A stretch of DNA of 64,000 nucleotides from Clarkia xantiana subsp. parviflora. Lineage: Eukaryota; Streptophyta; Magnoliopsida; Myrtales; Onagraceae. Position numbers and translations under genes: made by a program. Under the pieces are notes generated by a model, which ran no database searches, had not been told where the DNA came from, and saw only the letters and a program-made list of their open reading frames with translations. The DNA is taken from positions 38,138,819 to 38,202,818 of the forward strand of contig JAPTYO010000008.1 of assembly GCA_036873135.1 (NCBI GenBank). The letters run 5' to 3'. Numbering within the stretch: the first letter of the stretch is position 1; every line of letters starts with the position of its first letter. This document shows, in pieces, positions 1 to 12,295 of the stretch.

Positions 1-44
1 TCCCAACCTTGGCTCTTGTATCTAACTAGGAAACCCCTTTGCAG

Positions 45-3000
45 GAATGCATTAAACAACAAGAAGAGCTGATGCCCCTTGAACAAGCTGCTAGAGAAAA
101 GCTTGGTGAACTTAAGTCCGTTATGGATTCTGAAAAGAGTCAGGGGTCAGTGCTGAAAGCATTACTGCAAGCCAAGCAGTCAAATCAAATAGAGGGAATA
201 TATGGCAGAATGGGTGATTTAGGAGCTATTGATGGCAAGTACCCTTTTAAAAAAAAAAAAATAATTGCAACTTTATTTTCATTTTGTATGTCTTTTTAAT
301 CTTTAGTTTTGATAAACACCTGTTTCTGGTAACAACAAATATGTGTATGGTGGCCACTTGGCCCTTTTCCTTTTTTATCTGTCCTATGAAAGTACTTTCA
401 ATGGTCTGGATTTAATGGTTTAATCTTTGATTTGTTGTTGCTCTTGCAGCTAAATATGATGTTGCAGTATCAACATCATGTGGTGGGCTTGATTATATTG
501 TTGTTGAAACAACAAATGCTGCACAAGAATGTGTTGAGCTACTTCGAAGGGATAAACTTGGTGTTGCAACTTTCATGATTTTGGTATATGCTTCCTGACT
601 AATACTCACAGATATCTTCGTGGTGTATAATGCCGGATTGTTTGCACTGTAGGAAGTAACCCCATCAATCTTAACTCAAAAAAGAAGAAAATAGCTGAAC
701 TTTTTTCTTTGGGCCAATAGAAAAGTTTTTACTTTCAAAGTGTTCAGTTTCTTTGTATTTCATTGAGTAGTTTGGTGCTTAAAACTCTCTTTGCCTCCAG
801 GAAAAGCAAGCTCATCTTATTCATAAGTTGAAGCAGAAGGTTAGTCCTCCAGAGGGTGTTCCAAGGCTTTTTGATCTAATCAAAGTGAAGGATGAAAGAA
901 TGAAGCTCGCCTTTTATGCTGTTCTCGGGAATACAGTTGTCGCTGAGAATCTTGATCAGGTAAAATTTAAGCTCTGCTATATCATCCATTCTTGGTTGTT
1001 GATACATTCTCATAGTCAGCTATATATACCTGTATTGAACCAAGATTCATAGCTTCTTGGCATGATTAAAAGAATGTTTTTTTTTGGAAAAAATAAAAAT
1101 TTGGCCTTGCATGTTGTATTTACTCTGCTTCTTTACCTTTCTTCCAGGCAACACGCATTGCCTATGGTAAAACGAACCATGATTTCAGACGCGTAGTAAC
1201 ACTAGACGGTGCACTGTTTGACAAATCTGGAACCATGAGTGGTGGAGGAGGTAAACCCCGTGGTGGAAAAATGGGGACCTCCATTCGAGCTTCCAGTGTA
1301 TCCACCGAGAGCATCAGAAACACTGAGGCTGAACTTGCTAGCCTCTCTGATAAACTAAACAGCCTCAGGGCAAAATTTGGAGATGCAGTTAGAAACTATC
1401 AGTCATCGGAAAAAGCAATTGCAACACTTGAGATGGAGTTGGCCAAGAGCCAGAAGGAGGTACTTTTTTGGAATTTTAATTTCATTTTCCGAGTAGTTGG
1501 ATTTGGCAGGTTTTATTGAATGGTTGTTTGTTGTTTCAGATTGAAAGTTTGCATAGTCAGCATGATTATCTTGAAAAACAGCTTGATTCCCTCAGAGCAG
1601 CTTCCTTACCAAGTAAGGATGAACTTAGTAGGCTCAAGGAGCTTAAGAAAGTTATTTCTACTGAAGAAGAGGAGATTGATAGACTTGTTCAAGGTTCTAA
1701 ACAACTGAAAGAGAAGGTGAGTGGTGGAATTCCCCCTTTTTCCTTCTCTTGCTTGATAATTAATAGAATCAAAAACATAATACTTTTTTTTATTGTTTAG
1801 GCAACTGAGTTGCAGCAGAAAATGGAAAATGCTGGAGGGCAAAAGCTGAAGCACCAGAAATCAAAAGTTGATGGGATTCAATCCGTGAGTACATACACAC
1901 ACATATGTGTATATTATGTGCTGGTTTGAAATATTCGTACTGAGTTTATGTCACGAATGCTAGGATATTGCTAAGCACAGAACAGAGATCAACCGATGCA
2001 AGGTTCAAATAGAGAGTGGACAGAAAATGATGAAGAAACTTAGTAAGGGGCTTGAAGATGCAGAGAAAGAGAAAAAACAACTCGTGGAGGAGAGGGAGAA
2101 TCTACGAGTTATTTTCAAGGAGATTGAGGAGAAAGCTTTTAAACTCCAAGAGGACTATAAAAGTGTCAAGCAGGTTGTTTTTTGTTTGTTTGTTTCCTTT
2201 AAACATAAGCATCCTTATGGTTATTTTTTTTTCTCACAAATCTTTTCTTTTAGATCATGGACGATCATCTAGTAGTGCTTAATCAAGCAAAAGAAGAATA
2301 TGAGAAAGTAAAAAAAACGGTTAATGAGATGCGGGCATCGGAGGTGGATGCAGATTTCAAATTACAAGACATGAAGAAATCAATGAAGGAGTTGGAGTTA
2401 AAGGGAAAAGCATACAAGAAAAAGCTTGATGATTTGCAAGTTGCTCTTACAAAGCACATGGAACAGTATGTTGGACGTAGACAAATTTAAAATTTTCAAT
2501 AAAAAAAGTTCAAAATAACCGGTTTTTTGTGGGGTTGCAGAATACACAAAGATGAAGTGGAGCAAGAGAAGCTGCAGGCTACTTTGAACGAACAGGCCCT
2601 TTCAAACGATTGTGACTTACAAAAGGCTCTTGAGATGGTATCGCTGTTAGAAGCACAACTCAAGGAAATGAGTCCAAATCTTGATTCAATCGCAGAGTAA
2701 TATCATCTTTGTCCTGAATTTTTTTGGTAATGTTCAGTGGTTTAGGTTGGTTATTCAGCTCTGTTTGTTTTCTGTGCTATAGGTACCGAAAGAAAGTGGA
2801 ATTGTATAATGAACGTGTTGAAGATCTTAACATGGTTACTCAACAGCGTGATGATATCAAGAAGCAACACGATGAATGGAGAAAGAGAAGGCATGCATAT
2901 TTTTCTAGAAGCATTTCTGTCAAATGACTTTTTTACTGCTGCTGTTTCTAAATTTTTTACTGCATTCAATGATTAGGTTGGATGAGTTCATGTCTGGATT

Positions 3001-3951
3001 CAATACAATCTCTTTGAAACTAAAAGAGATGTATCAGGTTCACTATCTCCCCCTTGAAAGTTTTTCTAGTATTTCACATTGTCATGAAAGGTTAAAAGAA
3101 AGTTTTTGACTTTTATAATTATGTCTGATTGTTATCATAGATGATCACGCTCGGAGGCGATGCCGAACTTGAGTTGGTCGACTCTTTGGATCCTTTCTCC
3201 GAAGGTGTTGTCTTCAGTGTTAGGCCACCAAAGAAGAGTTGGAAGAACATTGCCAACCTATCTGGTGGTGAAAAGGTAGATGTTTTGAGTAATTTTTGTG
3301 TTTTTTTAAATCTCTGGAAAGTAACTCTTCAATTAATTGTTTATAAGATATTTGCATAAACTGAAAAACAGTTTGCTGCAATAGTAAAAACTACTACTTT
3401 CTTCTGACGAAGTTGATGATGTTGTAGCACAGCTAGCTATTTGCTGATTTACCAATCAATATCTGTGATTTTACGTGTGTAGACTCTCAGCTCATTGGCT
3501 CTTGTTTTCGCTCTTCATCACTACAAACCGACCCCTCTGTATGTTATGGACGAGATTGATGCTGCTCTAGGTACTTGCTTAATTTGGACAGAGTGATGAA
3601 CAACACTAGCTATATTCTTATACTGCCTCTTATTTGTCATTTTCTTTTGTAGATTTTAAGAATGTCTCAATCGTGGGACACTACGTGAAAGACCGAACAA
3701 AGGACGCACAGTTCATTATCATAAGGTATGTTTTTAGTTTTTATTACCGATGAAGATTGTTACATTTTTTTGTTTTTGAGGTTCAAAAGTATTACACTTA
3801 TTATTATTGATTTGATTTGATTTGCAGCCTGAGAAACAACATGTTCGAGTTAGCGGATCGACTTGTTGGAATATATAAGACCGACAACTGCACTAAGAGC
3901 ATCACCATTAATCCGAGGAGTTTTGCAGTATGCGAGAAGACTACTAGTTGA
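45..3951 (+). CDS. SMC4: Condensin subunit SMC4 (3' part, 15 exons; 5' end outside window)
   Basis: SMC4 is the ATPase subunit that pairs with SMC2 in condensin and compacts mitotic chromosomes. Exons read by eye: 45-234, 450-583, 801-959, 1148-1459, 1540-1716, 1801-1884, 1964-2173, 2254-2465, 2541-2696, 2783-2890, 2977-3037, 3141-3275, 3483-3570, 3653-3725, 3828-3951. They join into 2223 nt, one open frame of 740 codons ending at TGA 3949-3951. Order of parts: end of the first coiled coil, hinge (glycine-rich SGGGGK at about 1234), a long second coiled coil, then the C-terminal ATPase lobe with the LSGGEK signature (about 3259-3275) and the Walker [10 protein letters not shown] (about 3544-3570). 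About 500 N-terminal residues are missing, assuming a usual length near 1240. All key C-terminal motifs are intact, so this is probably a working host gene. Introns 1 and 10 start with GC rather than GT. Confidence 0.96.
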
Positions 3952-4669
3952 GATAGAGAAATGAGATTGGTTGCTGCTAAAAGAATGAAAATCAAAATCT
4001 GGAACTAACTCTATATATGTTGTGAGGCTGCTTCTTCTTCTGTTTGTATTCTGTTCCAGATGTTTGGAACTATAATATAATCTTGTTGGTGTAATTTATG
4101 TATCTAGTACGTTTAAATCTATACTATACTATACTATACTATCTCCAAGTTGAGCTTAGTAAATCATTTTGGACACCAAGCTCGGTCCGTCCATTTATGT
4201 GAACAATTAGTAATGTTAAGTCGATCGAGAGTTCACATTACTTTTAAAGGCCACAACCTTGCCAAATGTCAATGCCAATGCCAATGCCAGCCACAGTTTG
4301 AAGAAGAAGAAGAACAAGTTAGGGTTTCACAAGGTATAACATTTTTTTTTCAATACAATATAGAGATAAAACTAATACCCTTGCCCCTCATCCATGTGGA
4401 GACATTTCTTTATGCTGCTTTGCTTTATATTATTTCCTCATGATATTTTGCATTTTCTATTTACGACACCAAAACTAAGTGATGCATGCATGGTTTTTTA
4501 GGATTATTATATTATAGAAGAAGCTCTGCGCAAATCTCTACCAATATTGCTCCATTTAGGGAGTCTTGTTTTGGTCTGTACACAACAAAGCATTAATTAA
4601 TCACCATGCATATTATTATTAGGTGTTGCACAAAAGCTTCTTGAATAGAGATTCTGTACAAAAAAATTG
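3952..4669. other. SMC4 3' UTR and intergenic spacer
   Basis: The first 150 bases or so are the SMC4 3' UTR, with an AATATAA-type signal near 4073-4080. After this comes AT-rich DNA with a short (actat)n run near 4118-4141 and a small (aatgcc)n run near 4266-4288. I see no gene here. The 97-codon open frame at 4150-4443 has no recognisable motif. Confidence 0.6.
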
Positions 4670-4674
4670 CATAA

Positions 4675-4858
4675 TGTTATGAATATATTTAGTGGATGTT
4701 CAATATTACGTGTATATACCATCTTCCTTGTTTAGACTTTCCTAGTATTAAATTTACTTCCTCCACAAGTATATGTAATCCCTATATAAGTGCTCCTTAT
4801 GTGTGATAATAAGACATCCTCAAGTTCCCTCTTCTATTAGCTATTTACTTTCGTAACA
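4675..4858 (+). repeat. 5' LTR of the Copia-like element
   Basis: This 184-bp LTR starts TGTTATG and ends GTAACA. It carries a TATA box (tatataa, about 4783-4789) about 75 bp before its end. It is identical to 8882-9065. Confidence 0.93.
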
Positions 4859-5399
4859 CGTTATCAGCACGATAGTTCTCAAACACCACAAACAATTAGA
4901 CATCCATTATCCGCATCCCAGATTGCAACGTTGGAAGCGACATATCGAGCAGACCACTACGTCATATAAACTTTCGATAGAACCTTAATTATGATTTGAT
5001 ATTTTCTATGTTAACTATTATTATTGTTATTTAGTTCTCACTGATAATATATTATTGTTTTCTTTAGCTTTTCTTTTGTTCACGATTGATTGAATCAGTA
5101 ACATGTCTTTCTTTGCAAGGAAACATGGAATTGAACAATGTATTCATTAAAAAGAAAACGGAGACACTCCAAAGCAAAGCAGGGACGCACTCTCCGCAAT
5201 TCTCTATATGTTAGCTTTGTCGGAAGCGATGGCACACGTAACAGACTCGAATATACAATACATGATATTACGTCGGTAATTAATTAATTTTTTTTTTTTG
5301 TGGTAGTTATATAATACATGTTAAGTGTTAGCACATGAATGCTCGATGACGAAATATATTCAGATGTAATCGGTGAACGGTAAATTGTATAAATTGCCC

Positions 5400-5720
5400 A
5401 CTAGATATGCTTCGCTCCCTGAAGTGAGTGTTGCAATGAGGAGGATATAATCAACTCCTTGAAGTGAGTATTGTAGTCTGTGATTATAAATATGATATCC
5501 TCCTGATTCCATGAAGTGAGTGACTCAGTTTGTTGATTATCACGTGTATATCTCCCACTCCCTAAAGTGAGTGTTGCAAAATTATGATTATAATGAGGAT
5601 ATAACTCACTCCTTGAACCGAGTGTTGTAGATTACGATTATAACGATGGAATCCTCCACTCCCTGAAGCGAGTTTATGATTATAATGCGAATGAATATAT
5701 TCCACTCCTGAAGTGAGTGA
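5400..5720 (+). repeat. Array of seven short hairpin motifs inside the Copia-like element
   Basis: Seven degenerate copies of cactccctgaagtgagtg occur at about 5410, 5450, 5503, 5555, 5602, 5652 and 5698, at intervals of roughly 45-55 bp. Each is a near-palindrome: CACTC is answered by GAGTG across a short loop. The sequence between motifs also recurs (ttgcaa, gattataat, gaggatata), so the whole stretch looks like a decayed tandem array. It lies in the 5' part of the interior, where gag would be expected. Confidence 0.75.
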
Positions 5721-6439
5721 TACAATTTATAATGACCATTTAAGAGTACGAATACAAATATGTTATAATCATTATGGTCATGGGAATACTTGATTTTGGT
5801 TAAAGAGAAGAAATATTTAGTATCATCATGATATCAATAAGAAAGATGATGCATCTTACAAATAAAGAAGAAAAGAATGCAAAGACCAATTATTTGGAAG
5901 AATGATAATTTTGAGAAGTACGGTGACGCTAAGCGCGAGATTCGATCATATAAAGCGCGATGACAATAAGCAAATGTTGGTCTCAACTTTTGCATATATT
6001 ATTGTAAATCCTGGGACATTAGAATTAAAAAAAAAATGCATTCTTTATGAATATCGGATCCTGAAAATTCGATATTACGATCCTTGAAGATCAAAATTAT
6101 GAATATTCATATTTACTTTATTTTTAATTCTGCATTTACGTTTATTTTTTATATTTCTTACACTACGTTTACAGTTATACTTTATATTTCTCGCACTACA
6201 TTTACATTTGCACTTTATCTTTTATAATTCTTGCATTAAATTATGTGTATTGCACTTTATTATTATAATATGATCCAGAAAATCATGAGCTATTACATAT
6301 TAATATTTCATAAGCTCAAGAATTACTACTTTTAGAATCCAGAAAATTCTAGAATGTATGAGAAAAGGATCATGAGAATGTAATTTATGAAATAAAGATC
6401 TTCTTGTATAAGAAAACAAATCATGTATATCATGAATTA

Positions 6440-6680
6440 TTATAAATAAGGGATCCTGAAAATCCCAATAGATCATGAGTTATGAATAAAGGATCCCGAA
6501 GATCCTAGAAGATCTAGAACTATAAATAAAGGATATCGAAGATCCTAACGATCCTTGATTATAAACAGAGATCCTGAAGATCCTGAATTATGAACAGAGA
6601 TCCTAAAGATCCTGAATTGTTTAGAATAAATGATCTTGAATGATGAAAATGGTATATGAATATCCTAACAGATTTTGAGT
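6440..6680 (+). repeat. Imperfect tandem repeat (gatcctgaagatcctgaattatgaaca type)
   Basis: About six imperfect copies of a unit of roughly 30-35 bp built on aggatcctgaagatcctgaa followed by a ttatgaa-aaa stretch. The core GATCC...GGATC is partly self-complementary. It lies inside the Copia-like element and has no coding sense. Confidence 0.7.
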
Positions 6681-8447
6681 TATGAACAAAAGATTTACAC
6701 ATATCAGTTAAACCAGAAGTTTACTGATACATAGAGGTAAACTAGAAGTTTTACCCATATAATATAATATTTGGCGTGACCGGTTACAGACCATTCCGGA
6801 TCACTTAAGATGCGCAATACATTATTTGGAAGAACCTGAAAATTCTCCATAAATCATTATGATAATTGCTCTCAAGAAAAATTCATTATGTGATCATCAT
6901 CAACTAAGTTCGGGATAAATTCCCCTTGTTTGTGGAAATAATAAAAGGTGAATATGGGCCCGTTCACCTGCCATGTGGACCGATATATTATTTTAAAAGA
7001 TGCATCTACAATATGGTCGCATGTGCATTTAATTATCACGAATTTGCAATAGTAAATTTCTAGATTATGCAATAAAGAATGATGATGATATTAAAAGTTG
7101 ATATTTACTACAAGGTTCAGACAATTACATGTCTAGATTCGCAGTTTAGCATAAAAGTTACAAAGAGCCTCCAATTAAATAGCTAAACTGCTACCAATAA
7201 GAGCAAATTGAGAACAACTGCATGCTATTATGAAAGCAGCAATATAACTGCGCATCAAGCCAATGTTAAATCACAGTTCTCCCAATTACTACCAACTTTT
7301 GGTCAAGAGACAAATTTCCCATATATGTATTTTATGATGTGCGATATATATTTGAACTGCTCCACCGAATTGCACAAAGATGGGTCTTGAATGTTGGGAA
7401 AAATGTGTTGGATACATATCAATTATTTGGGAATAATGGGTGATATATATTAAAGCAAGAGTTGCTGATTTTCATTGATGAACAAATTTTCCCAACATTA
7501 GGGGGAGAAAATAAGCAGCTGGCAGGAAAGAGATTGACTAAAAAAAAAAAAAAAAAAGTTTGTTACTATCTCAGTTAGATCCTCGCATAATAAGAATACG
7601 AATCTGAAGTTCAGAGATATAAATATTTACAAATACTGCCAATCAATTACTTAGTGACTTTATGAGACCCAGAAAGTCATTAGTCAATTACCGGCTGCAA
7701 ATGCTCCGATTTGAAACGTCCAGTTAAGACGGACAATAATGAAAAATAATTCACGCCTGAAGTGTGTGATATTGGTTCCAAATATTTTTAACAAGAATGG
7801 AGCACGGAAAGAAAATAGATAAATATGGTCTTATTACGGAGGCGATTTCCCAAAAATGAAAAGAGACATAACTAAATATGAAACCCCAGAAGTGGTTCAG
7901 GTACCTGAAAGTAATTACAATAAAAAAAAAAAAATCTCGATGAGTTATGTCGTTAATGGGAAAATGATGGAACCGAGAATATAAAGTTGTCGACAACAAT
8001 TTTGAATATTATTCATGAGTGAAATCATAAAACAAGACGAGGAGTCGAGGATCTTGAGCTCAATATGTTAAACAAGTATTATGATTGGCCAAAAAAAATT
8101 TGAAAAGACGCAAGTATTAACATGAAAAATGCATAAGGTGGAAGCCAGTGGATACAGATTATTTCCCGCATAAATAAATTATGTCGTAAGATATATACGC
8201 ACAACCTGTGGTACAAATGTTATATGCGAAATCCTGGCATTTATTATATGGATCATTTAGTGGAAAAATCACCTTCAAATATATTATTACGTTGGCAGTA
8301 CATAAAAAGTTTTGAATGCGTCCCACATATGAATTATTTATAGCCGATAGCAAAATTAAAGTGAAAATCCTAGAAGGATTGAAAATGCTAGCATGAAATT
8401 TTTTCCAAGAATGTTGGATAATAAATATATTGTACCATTATTTTGTA

Positions 8448-8640
8448 TATATGAAGATAATGCAGGTTATATAGCCCGAGTTGAAGATCGTTATATCAAA
8501 GGAGACGTACAAAACACATTCGCCTCAAGTTATTCTTCATCCAATGAATTTATTCATATGACTATCAAGTGGATCTTTTCAAGGAGGCTTTATCGACTGC
8601 GACATCTGGAATATTGGCGAACATGATTGGATAGCGTCGA
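8448..8640 (+). pseudogene. Copia RNase H relic
   Basis: The reading frame 8393-8626 contains YEDNAGYIARVEDRYIKGD, then a shifted frame giving a TKAL-like stretch. This matches the end of Copia polymerases, where an EDN-x4-IKGD stretch precedes the C-terminal THEL-type and TKAL motifs. Nothing of the RT or integrase is readable upstream. It is non-functional. Confidence 0.7.
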
Positions 8641-8881
8641 CTTACTGAAATTACGCGATGTCAACATCAGGGGGAGAATCTACACCGCTGCACTCTTTTT
8701 CCCTTAACCAAGGTTTTATCCCATCGGGTTTTTCCTGGTAAGGTTTTTAACGAGGCAGCTTACAAAAAGGGATCCATAATTGTGTACTCTTTTTCCTTCA
8801 CTAGATTTTTATCCCAATGGGTTTTTTTTTCTAGTAAGGTTTTAACGAGGCATAATTCCCTTATGAACATCCAAGGGGGAG

Positions 8882-9065
8882 TGTTATGAATATATTTAGT
8901 GGATGTTCAATATTACGTGTATATACCATCTTCCTTGTTTAGACTTTCCTAGTATTAAATTTACTTCCTCCACAAGTATATGTAATCCCTATATAAGTGC
9001 TCCTTATGTGTGATAATAAGACATCCTCAAGTTCCCTCTTCTATTAGCTATTTACTTTCGTAACA
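8882..9065 (+). repeat. 3' LTR of the Copia-like element
   Basis: Identical by eye to 4675-4858. It is preceded by the polypurine tract and followed by the second copy of the CATAA duplication. Confidence 0.93.
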
Positions 9066-9070
9066 CATAA

Positions 9071-10048
9071 TCAATTATCACAATGAATACTTCTTACTTT
9101 ATGGGCAAAATAAATAAAATTGAATGAGAGAAAGAAGATTAGGGCTAAGGTAATCCAATTAATGACTCATTGGATATATATATAATAATTAACGATCGAG
9201 CTCACCACCATTTTAATTTTAATATATATATATTTATAAAGCATCTGTTTGATAAAATGATGATGATGCATTAAGCTAAGCTTGTAAATAAATGTGCCAA
9301 TTCGTTTAGTTTTCATTTAAAAACGAAATCCGGCGGATTCGTCTTTTGAACTTGATCAATGTAATGCTCAAAAGATTAAAATAAAAATGACGGCTGTTTT
9401 TTGAAACTTTTTAATCTATTTTTTATATGTGTCTATTTAAATAGTGGACCATAAGATAAGAATAGATAAGGAGCCAACCAAGTACTCTACCATTGAGTTG
9501 GCAACACCAAATAAAACTAATTTAGGATATGAACATACAATTAAAATTAAAATAATTATTCTTCCTCTCACACCGAAACAACCTAATGTATTACCAGAAA
9601 TTTAACAAAACCATTTTGAAAAAAGTAAAATTACCAGGTATAAAACCAAATATAGGAATGATAATTTTTCTATCTCCTAAAAGATTGCAAATTAAATATT
9701 TCTACACACGTTGGCAATTTTTGTTGGGAAATATGAATATGAAGATATTAGGTAGTAATAAGCAGAAATTGAGTTATTACCCAAAGAAAAATAAATGTAT
9801 ATCCTAGTATGATTAGTGTGATTAAGTAAGAGTTATAATTTGGAATAATGACCTCACTTCACTTTGTTCCTAACAAGTGTATTTACGTCTAAATAAATGA
9901 TAAAATGGAAAGAGAAAAAGGAAACTATAAGTGAAGACATGGCAACCTATCATTGGACGGTCAAAATGTGGTGAATATTTGACGCCGAATTGTCTATCAC
10001 TTCAAAATCTAAATTACTCCACCTATCAGCAACCACTCTCGTTTTCTG
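9071..10048. other. AT-rich intergenic DNA, no gene seen
   Basis: AT-rich sequence with short open frames only (the longest is 73 codons at 9586-9807, with no motif). No repeat pair or terminal structure was found. Confidence 0.5.
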
Positions 10049-10219
10049 CAGCGCTGCTCGGTGGATTTCATATTTAGGTATTGGTGGCGGAGTTGAATAA
10101 TCAAAGCATGACGGTGTGGTATGACTTATTTTCTTCCTCAACCACACCACTACCGCCATGATTTGATTATTCAATTCCACCACCAATAACTAAATATGTA
10201 ATCCGTCGAGCAGCGTCGC
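10049..10219. repeat. Long imperfect hairpin (inverted repeat, arms about 70-78 bp)
   Basis: The left arm 10049-10119 (gcagcgctgctcggtgg ... acggtgtgg) pairs with the right arm 10142-10219 (ccacaccac ... gagcagcgtcgc). About 85% of positions match by eye, across a loop of about 22 bases. I found no TSD, so it may be a decayed foldback element or a hairpin locus. It has no coding content. Confidence 0.8.
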
Positions 10220-10955
10220 AATAGAGAAATCGAGACCGCATATTCGTACAGCAAATCCCGACAGAGGATTCAGGATCGCGTAATCGCAAGGCCATGGTAG
10301 AGGACCTGGAGCCGCGGAATCACATAGCTGCACTAGAAGAGTTGGAGTCACAGTCAAAGAGTCAGATTGACCATAGTAAGAGCAAAGGATTACCTGATTT
10401 GCACCCACGACAGAAGAAAATTGGGGCGGGAAGAAAACAACAGGAGCTTAGACTAGGACGAAATCAAACTAAAGCAGCTAGTGAATGATGAATCAAATGT
10501 GTTTGTTCAAGTCCTGCATAGCGATTTCGATCGTCGTAAATAGCTGAACATTGAAATTCATCCATAATGACCTGACATTCACACGATGAAGAACAACATC
10601 AATTAGAGAGATGAGGTGATTAGAGATATGGTGTTTCAGGGAAAAGGTGAGACAATTCTATGTGTTTGACGCCATGGTGGTGGGGCAATGAAGCAGAGTA
10701 TATATATATATATATTAAAGAGTCTCCACAAATCTCTATATCGTTGTTCCATTATTCATAAAAATATTCATTAAATTGTAGTAAATTGAAGATTATGTTG
10801 TAAATTGAACCATATTCAATGAAAATCATTGAATATGCTAATGTATAGAAACTCTAAATGGTGCTTCGTTTGCTGTTGCTGCTGACTTCCTTTCACATTA
10901 TAGCGTTTGCTACTGAATTGAATTGTGTCTTGCTTTACATCTGTGAAATTGGAAG
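10220..10955. other. Intergenic DNA, no gene seen
   Basis: Mixed-composition sequence with a (ta)n run at about 10697-10714. The open frames on both strands at 10190-10490 are short and carry no known motif. Confidence 0.45.
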
Positions 10956-10963
10956 CTTCAAAC

Positions 10964-12208
10964 TAGGGATGAGCGTGGTCTGGTCCTGACCAAGACCATG
11001 CAAGACCATTTGTAAATGGTCCTCCTCCAAATGGTCTAGGACCAAACCAGGACCATTTGAAATGGTCTTGTTCTTTTTAGTTCTGGTTTTGGTCCAGACC
11101 ATTAGGACCATTTTTTTTTTATGTTTTTTTTAATTTAATTTAATTTTTTTAAAATTTGTCGAATATTATTTTAGTAATAATCATAAGTTGAAAATTCACT
11201 TATTATAATTATACATAATATATTGGAGTAGAGGAAGATCCGACCGGTGCCCATGGAGCCAGTGACTGGTAGGGGTGAAACCGATCTGGTCGGACCGGTT
11301 TCTTAGCTATTTTGGTCGGGGTCCACATTTTTCGGTCCGGATTTTTTCAACAAAAAAAGCCCGACCAAAAATCTGTTTTGAAAAAAATAAACTGTCCATA
11401 TTTAGAACAGTTTTTTCGGTCTGATTTTCGGTTTAAATAGAAAATCCAAAAATAATAATCAATATTTAAAATATCTCCAATTTCTTATAAAGTATATTTA
11501 GAGTTCCAAAATAAATAAAAATATAAACATATAAATCGTTTACGGTTTGTTCGGATCGGTCTAATTTGATTTTAATAGTTTTGGTTTTGAAGTGCTACGA
11601 GGTTAAAATCTTTACAAATGTGGCATCTCAACTAGAATTTGAAACTTCGGCAAAAAAAAAATAATAAAGAATTTGAAACTCAAATCACCAACTCATAAAA
11701 TAGTATTTACGTAATTAATTTTAACACTTTTCTCTAGGTACTATATTAGTAATTAACTGAATCACATATATCCAAAAAAAATAAATAGTTTGAGCAATTA
11801 GTAAAACAAGTTACACTTACTAGTATACTTAAAAAATCAGACAACTCATTATCGGTCTATTTACGGTTCGGTTTTTTCGGATCAGTCCGATTTGGTTTTT
11901 GGCGGTTTTTCGGACCTACCGAGTTTTGCTTTCGGCCCTAGTGACTGGTGAGACTAAATGAGAGTGATTGGGTGAGAGTTGAGAGTTCAAAATTGGTTTT
12001 ATTATTATTTGCAAATTCCAGTTTTTTTTAAAAAAATTAAATTAAATTGGTCTTAAATGGTCCTAAATGGTCTCAATGGGCTTTTTGGTCTTGGTCTGAA
12101 ATTTAGACCAAGACCAAATAAGACCATCAAAAGAAGACCATTGGTCTTGGTCCAAAATGGACTTGGTCTTGGGCGGTCTTGGTCTTGGTAGACCATTGCT
12201 CACCCCTA
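10964..12208. mobile_element. Non-autonomous hAT-type DNA transposon
   Basis: The ends are TAGGGATGAGC (10964) and, inverted, TAGGGGTGAGC (ending 12208). An exact 8-bp TSD CTTCAAAC flanks it (10956-10963 and 12209-12216); an 8-bp duplication is the hAT hallmark. Both subterminal regions (about 10970-11110 and 12045-12195) are packed with ggtcttggtc / gaccaagacc motifs in opposite orientations. No transposase is present. It was split by a second hAT-type element at 11270-11940. Confidence 0.92.
11270..11940. mobile_element. Second hAT-type element nested in the first
   Basis: This 671-bp element has ends TAGGGGTGAAACC and, inverted, TAGGGCCGAAAGC. An exact 8-bp TSD GTGACTGG flanks it (11262-11269 and 11941-11948). 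Its subterminal regions are rich in cggtccgg / ttcggtttt motifs, unlike the ggtcttggtc motifs of its host, so it belongs to a different family. No coding sequence is seen. Confidence 0.92.
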
Positions 12209-12216
12209 CTTCAAAC

Positions 12217-12257
12217 CTTCAGCCCCCTGTCATCTTGAAATTAAGTTTCTTTGTACG

Positions 12258-12295
<38 letters not shown>

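Larger units (their letters stand above)
4675..9065 (+). mobile_element. Copia-like LTR element with identical LTRs and a ruined interior
   Basis: The LTRs are 4675-4858 and 8882-9065, 184 bp each, TG...CA, and identical by eye. The 5-bp TSD CATAA is exact (4670-4674 and 9066-9070). A polypurine tract (aaggggga) lies just before the 3' LTR. The bases after the 5' LTR (ttatcagcacga) would be the primer site, but I cannot assign a tRNA. The 4.0-kb interior has no long open frame. Only a Copia RNase H relic is recognisable, near 8448-8640 (EDNAGYIARVEDRYIKGD followed by a TKAL-like stretch). Just before the polypurine tract the Copia motif ending in ttaacgaggca occurs twice (about 8688-8860). 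Identical LTRs mean a recent insertion, so this copy was probably moved by proteins supplied by another element. Confidence 0.93.
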
